Part shown: positions 6,926-8,614 of the stretch, in pieces | How positions within the stretch are numbered: the first letter of the stretch is position 1 | Layout: every line of letters begins with the position of its first letter | The notes under the pieces: generated by a model | Seen by the model: the letters and a program-made list of their open reading frames with translations, nothing else | What the model was told of the DNA's origin: nothing | The model's database searches: none | Position numbers and translations under genes: made by a program | Source of the DNA: Campylobacteraceae bacterium | GTDB lineage: Bacteria; Campylobacterota; Campylobacteria; Campylobacterales; Sulfurovaceae | Direction: 5' to 3' | DNA: 8,614 bases | Assembly: GCA_027063325.1 (NCBI GenBank) | Contig: JAMOSA010000223.1 | Span: 1 to 8,614, forward strand

Positions 6926-7352
6926 AAAAGATATTATAAAAGCTTTAGATTTAAAGGAGAACCCTTATCATCCATTGGTATTTATACTAGGAGAACCAGA
7001 AATTGGAGAAAATACTTATATAGGTCTATTTTCCGAAATTAATGCAAATCATGTAAAAGTAAAAATAGGTAAAAATTGTGATATTGCCTCATTTGTATCT
7101 ATTAATGGTGCAGATTCACATAAACTTACTGTAGGATTGAAGAGTGAAATAGAAAGAGGAGATATAACCATCGGAGATAATGTATTTATAGGTTCACACT
7201 CATTTATAGGCAGAAATACTCATATAGGAGCTCATAGTGTTGTAGGAGCAGGAACAGTTTTGATAAATGCAGGAGTTATACCTCCTTACTCTTTAATAAC
7301 AGGAAATCCATGTAAAATAAAAGAGAGATACTATGAAAAATATTCCTCATAA
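6915..7352 (+). CDS. left-handed beta-helix (hexapeptide-repeat) acyltransferase
   Basis: A 145-residue hexapeptide-repeat protein. Isoleucine- or valine-led repeats are clear: PEIGENTYIG near 28-37, VKIGKNCDIA at 49-58, ITIGDNVFIGSHSFIGRNTHIGAHSVVGAGTV across 84-115, then PPYSLITGNPCKIKERY near the C-terminus, the usual closing element. His95 or His103 in the GSH and NTH turns could be the catalytic base. The family transfers acetyl or other acyl groups from CoA to sugars. As no GNAT-type PseH is visible, this enzyme might acylate the C4 amine of the PseC product, as PglD does for bacillosamine, or the amine made by the next gene. It overlaps the synthase gene by 11 bases and the next gene by 20. 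It lacks an N-terminal PglD-like Rossmann domain. Confidence 0.84.
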   Translation: MINRKDIIKALDLKENPYHPLVFILGEPEIGENTYIGLFSEINANHVKVKIGKNCDIASFVSINGADSHKLTVGLKSEIERGDITIGDNVFIGSHSFIGRNTHIGAHSVVGAGTVLINAGVIPPYSLITGNPCKIKERYYEKYSS

Positions 7353-8415
7353 CAAACCATTTATTCCCAAAAAATCATATAAGAGTATCAAAAAAGTCTT
7401 AAAAAGCGGATGGATAAATTATGGTTCCATATCACATGATACAGAAAAATTGCTATGTGACATACTAAATATAAGGAGTGAATCCGTATTAGTTACAAAT
7501 GGGACATCTGCACTCTTTTTGGCACTAAAGGCTTTAAAAATTAAAAAAGGTGATGAAGTTATTGTGCCTACATATACATGTACTGCATTATTAAATGCAA
7601 TATATATGACTCAAGCACTACCTATTGTAGTAGATATATCTTTGGATAACCTTGGAATATCATACTCAAATATTCAAAAAGCCTTATCAAAAAAGACAAA
7701 AGCAATCTTGGCAGTTCATACATACGGAATACCCACAGATATAAAAAGATTAAAAAAATATAATATTCCAATTATAGAAGATTGTGCACAAGCATTAGGC
7801 AGTAGATATACTAATAGTAAACAAAAATGTGGTACTATAGCAGATTTGTCAATATACTCATTTTATGCGTCCAAAATGATTACAGGAGGAATTGGTGGAG
7901 CTGTAGTATCTCAAAACAAAGAATATATATCATATATAAAAGATTATATTCTTTTTGATAATCCACATAGATATGAACCAAAATTTAACTTTCAAATCAG
8001 TGACATTAATGCTTCTATGATATATAGTGGTCTTCAAGAGTTAAGTAAACTCTTAAAAAAGAGAAAAAAAGTATCAAAATATTATAACTCTATTATTAAT
8101 AATAAGAAAATAATAAAATATAATATAATTAGTGGGAATAACCACTATAGATATTTACTATTTTTTGATGATATACAAAAGAAAAAAGAGTGCCAAAAAA
8201 AAATGCTTTCAAAAGGTATAAGAACAATTGTTCCTACAAAATCAAAAGAGTTGCTACATAACTATATGAAACTGAATAAAAAAAATTATAAAAATGCAGA
8301 ATATATCGCACCAAGGCTTCTTTCTATACCAATATACTACACATTAAATTCAAAAGATATAAAATATATTTCAAAGGCTATTAATGATTGTCTCAGCACA
8401 CCAACCGGCATATAA
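7333..8415 (+). CDS. second DegT/DnrJ/EryC1 sugar aminotransferase
   Basis: A 360-residue PLP-dependent sugar aminotransferase distinct from PseC at 185-1312. Motifs in order are the TNGTSALFLALKAL cofactor loop at 55-68, VIVPTYTCTALLNAI near 77-90, PIIEDCAQALGS at 146-157 with the cofactor-pairing Asp150, SIYSFYASKMITGGIGGA at 173-190 with Lys181 as the likely Schiff-base lysine, and FNFQISDINASMIYSGLQEL near 219-238. The C-terminal domain contains RTIVPTKSKELL, where PseC has its GLQVHY motif. The family makes amino-deoxy sugars from keto-sugars, but homology does not fix the position or stereochemistry. The start at 7333 has GAGAG 5 bases upstream and overlaps the acyltransferase gene by 20 bases; the pair may work as amination then acylation. 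The gene is rich in A runs, including A9 at 8195-8203. Confidence 0.87.
   Translation: MKNIPHNKPFIPKKSYKSIKKVLKSGWINYGSISHDTEKLLCDILNIRSESVLVTNGTSALFLALKALKIKKGDEVIVPTYTCTALLNAIYMTQALPIVVDISLDNLGISYSNIQKALSKKTKAILAVHTYGIPTDIKRLKKYNIPIIEDCAQALGSRYTNSKQKCGTIADLSIYSFYASKMITGGIGGAVVSQNKEYISYIKDYILFDNPHRYEPKFNFQISDINASMIYSGLQELSKLLKKRKKVSKYYNSIINNKKIIKYNIISGNNHYRYLLFFDDIQKKKECQKKMLSKGIRTIVPTKSKELLHNYMKLNKKNYKNAEYIAPRLLSIPIYYTLNSKDIKYISKAINDCLSTPTGI
8373..8377 (+). promoter_or_regulatory. Shine-Dalgarno site for the WbqC-family gene
   Basis: AAAGG lies 6 bases before the ATG at 8384, inside the end of the second DegT gene. It supports a start that overlaps that gene by 32 bases. Confidence 0.6.
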
Positions 8416-8614
8416 TCCATGGCTTGGATATATCCATAAGATATTACTGTGTGATATATTTGTAGTAATGGATGATGTACAATTTGAAAAAAATTCATTT
8501 ATAAACAGAAATAAAATTCTACAAAATTGTAATGAACACTTTTTGACTATTCCAATACATATACAAGGTCATACCAAAAAGAGTATAAAAGATATTAAAG
8601 TTGCAAATGTAATA
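8384..8614 (+). CDS. WbqC-family protein, N-terminal 77 residues (3' end beyond window)
   Basis: An open frame from ATG at 8384 runs 77 codons to the window edge without a stop. It begins MIVSAHQPAYNPWLGYIHKI and continues with FVVMDDVQFEKNSFINRNKI and FLTIPIHI. HQPxYxPWLGY, the DDVQF segment and the NRNKI segment are the hallmarks of the WbqC-like family found in O-antigen and other surface-glycan clusters, whose biochemical role I cannot name with confidence. The start overlaps the second DegT gene by 32 bases in the +1 frame and has AAAGG 6 bases upstream. Family members are usually a little over 200 residues, so most of the protein lies outside the window. Its place suggests a role in modifying an amino sugar, perhaps of its amide or acyl group; that is inference. 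Confidence 0.85.
   Translation, partial: MIVSAHQPAYNPWLGYIHKILLCDIFVVMDDVQFEKNSFINRNKILQNCNEHFLTIPIHIQGHTKKSIKDIKVANVI

Noticed and set aside
1..8614. CRISPR arrays, tRNA or rRNA genes, insertion sequences, rho-independent terminators, internal promoters
   Set aside because: No regularly spaced repeats, RNA gene structures, transposase motifs or terminal inverted repeats, or GC-rich hairpins followed by T runs were seen. There is no intergenic gap longer than 3 bases, and TATA-like hexamers are uninformative in DNA this AT-rich.

Overview
The window is an AT-rich, gene-dense segment, very probably from a member of the Campylobacterota (epsilonproteobacteria, Sulfurimonas/Sulfurovum/Arcobacter-like). 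This is inferred from the strong A/T bias, the frequent AAA-GAG (Lys-Glu) codon pairs, and the resemblance of the first genes to flagellin-glycosylation genes of Campylobacter and Helicobacter. The genus cannot be fixed from the sequence alone.

All eleven protein genes lie on the plus strand and are packed stop-to-start, either overlapping or separated by at most 3 bases. No internal promoter, terminator, RNA gene or mobile element was seen, so this looks like the interior of one long operon whose promoter and terminator are outside the window. Order: pseB 3' end (1-188), pseC (185-1312), aldo/keto reductase (1309-2211), SpsF-like cytidylyltransferase (2212-2976), class III aminotransferase of glutamate-1-semialdehyde aminomutase type (2969-4285), pseG (4289-5194), SAM methyltransferase (5196-5903), NeuB-family nonulosonate synthase (5900-6925), left-handed beta-helix acyltransferase (6915-7352), a second DegT/DnrJ/EryC1 aminotransferase (7333-8415), and the 5' part of a WbqC-family gene (8384-8614, runs off the edge).

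The genes read as a biosynthetic line for a CMP-activated nonulosonic (sialic-like) acid. PseB and PseC turn UDP-GlcNAc into a 4-amino-4,6-dideoxy sugar, an acyltransferase acylates it, PseG removes UDP, the NeuB-type synthase condenses the hexose with phosphoenolpyruvate, and the SpsF-like enzyme transfers CMP. The product could decorate flagellin, as in relatives, or a surface polysaccharide.

The line is not the textbook pseudaminate pathway. The synthase has NeuB/LegI-type motifs, not PseI-type ones; neither PseH nor a recognisable PseF is present. An aldo/keto reductase, a class III aminotransferase and a methyltransferase are embedded among the core genes. The best candidate for something undescribed is therefore a modified nonulosonic acid, possibly with a second amino-sugar/acyl module (helix acyltransferase, second DegT enzyme, WbqC) at the 3' end.
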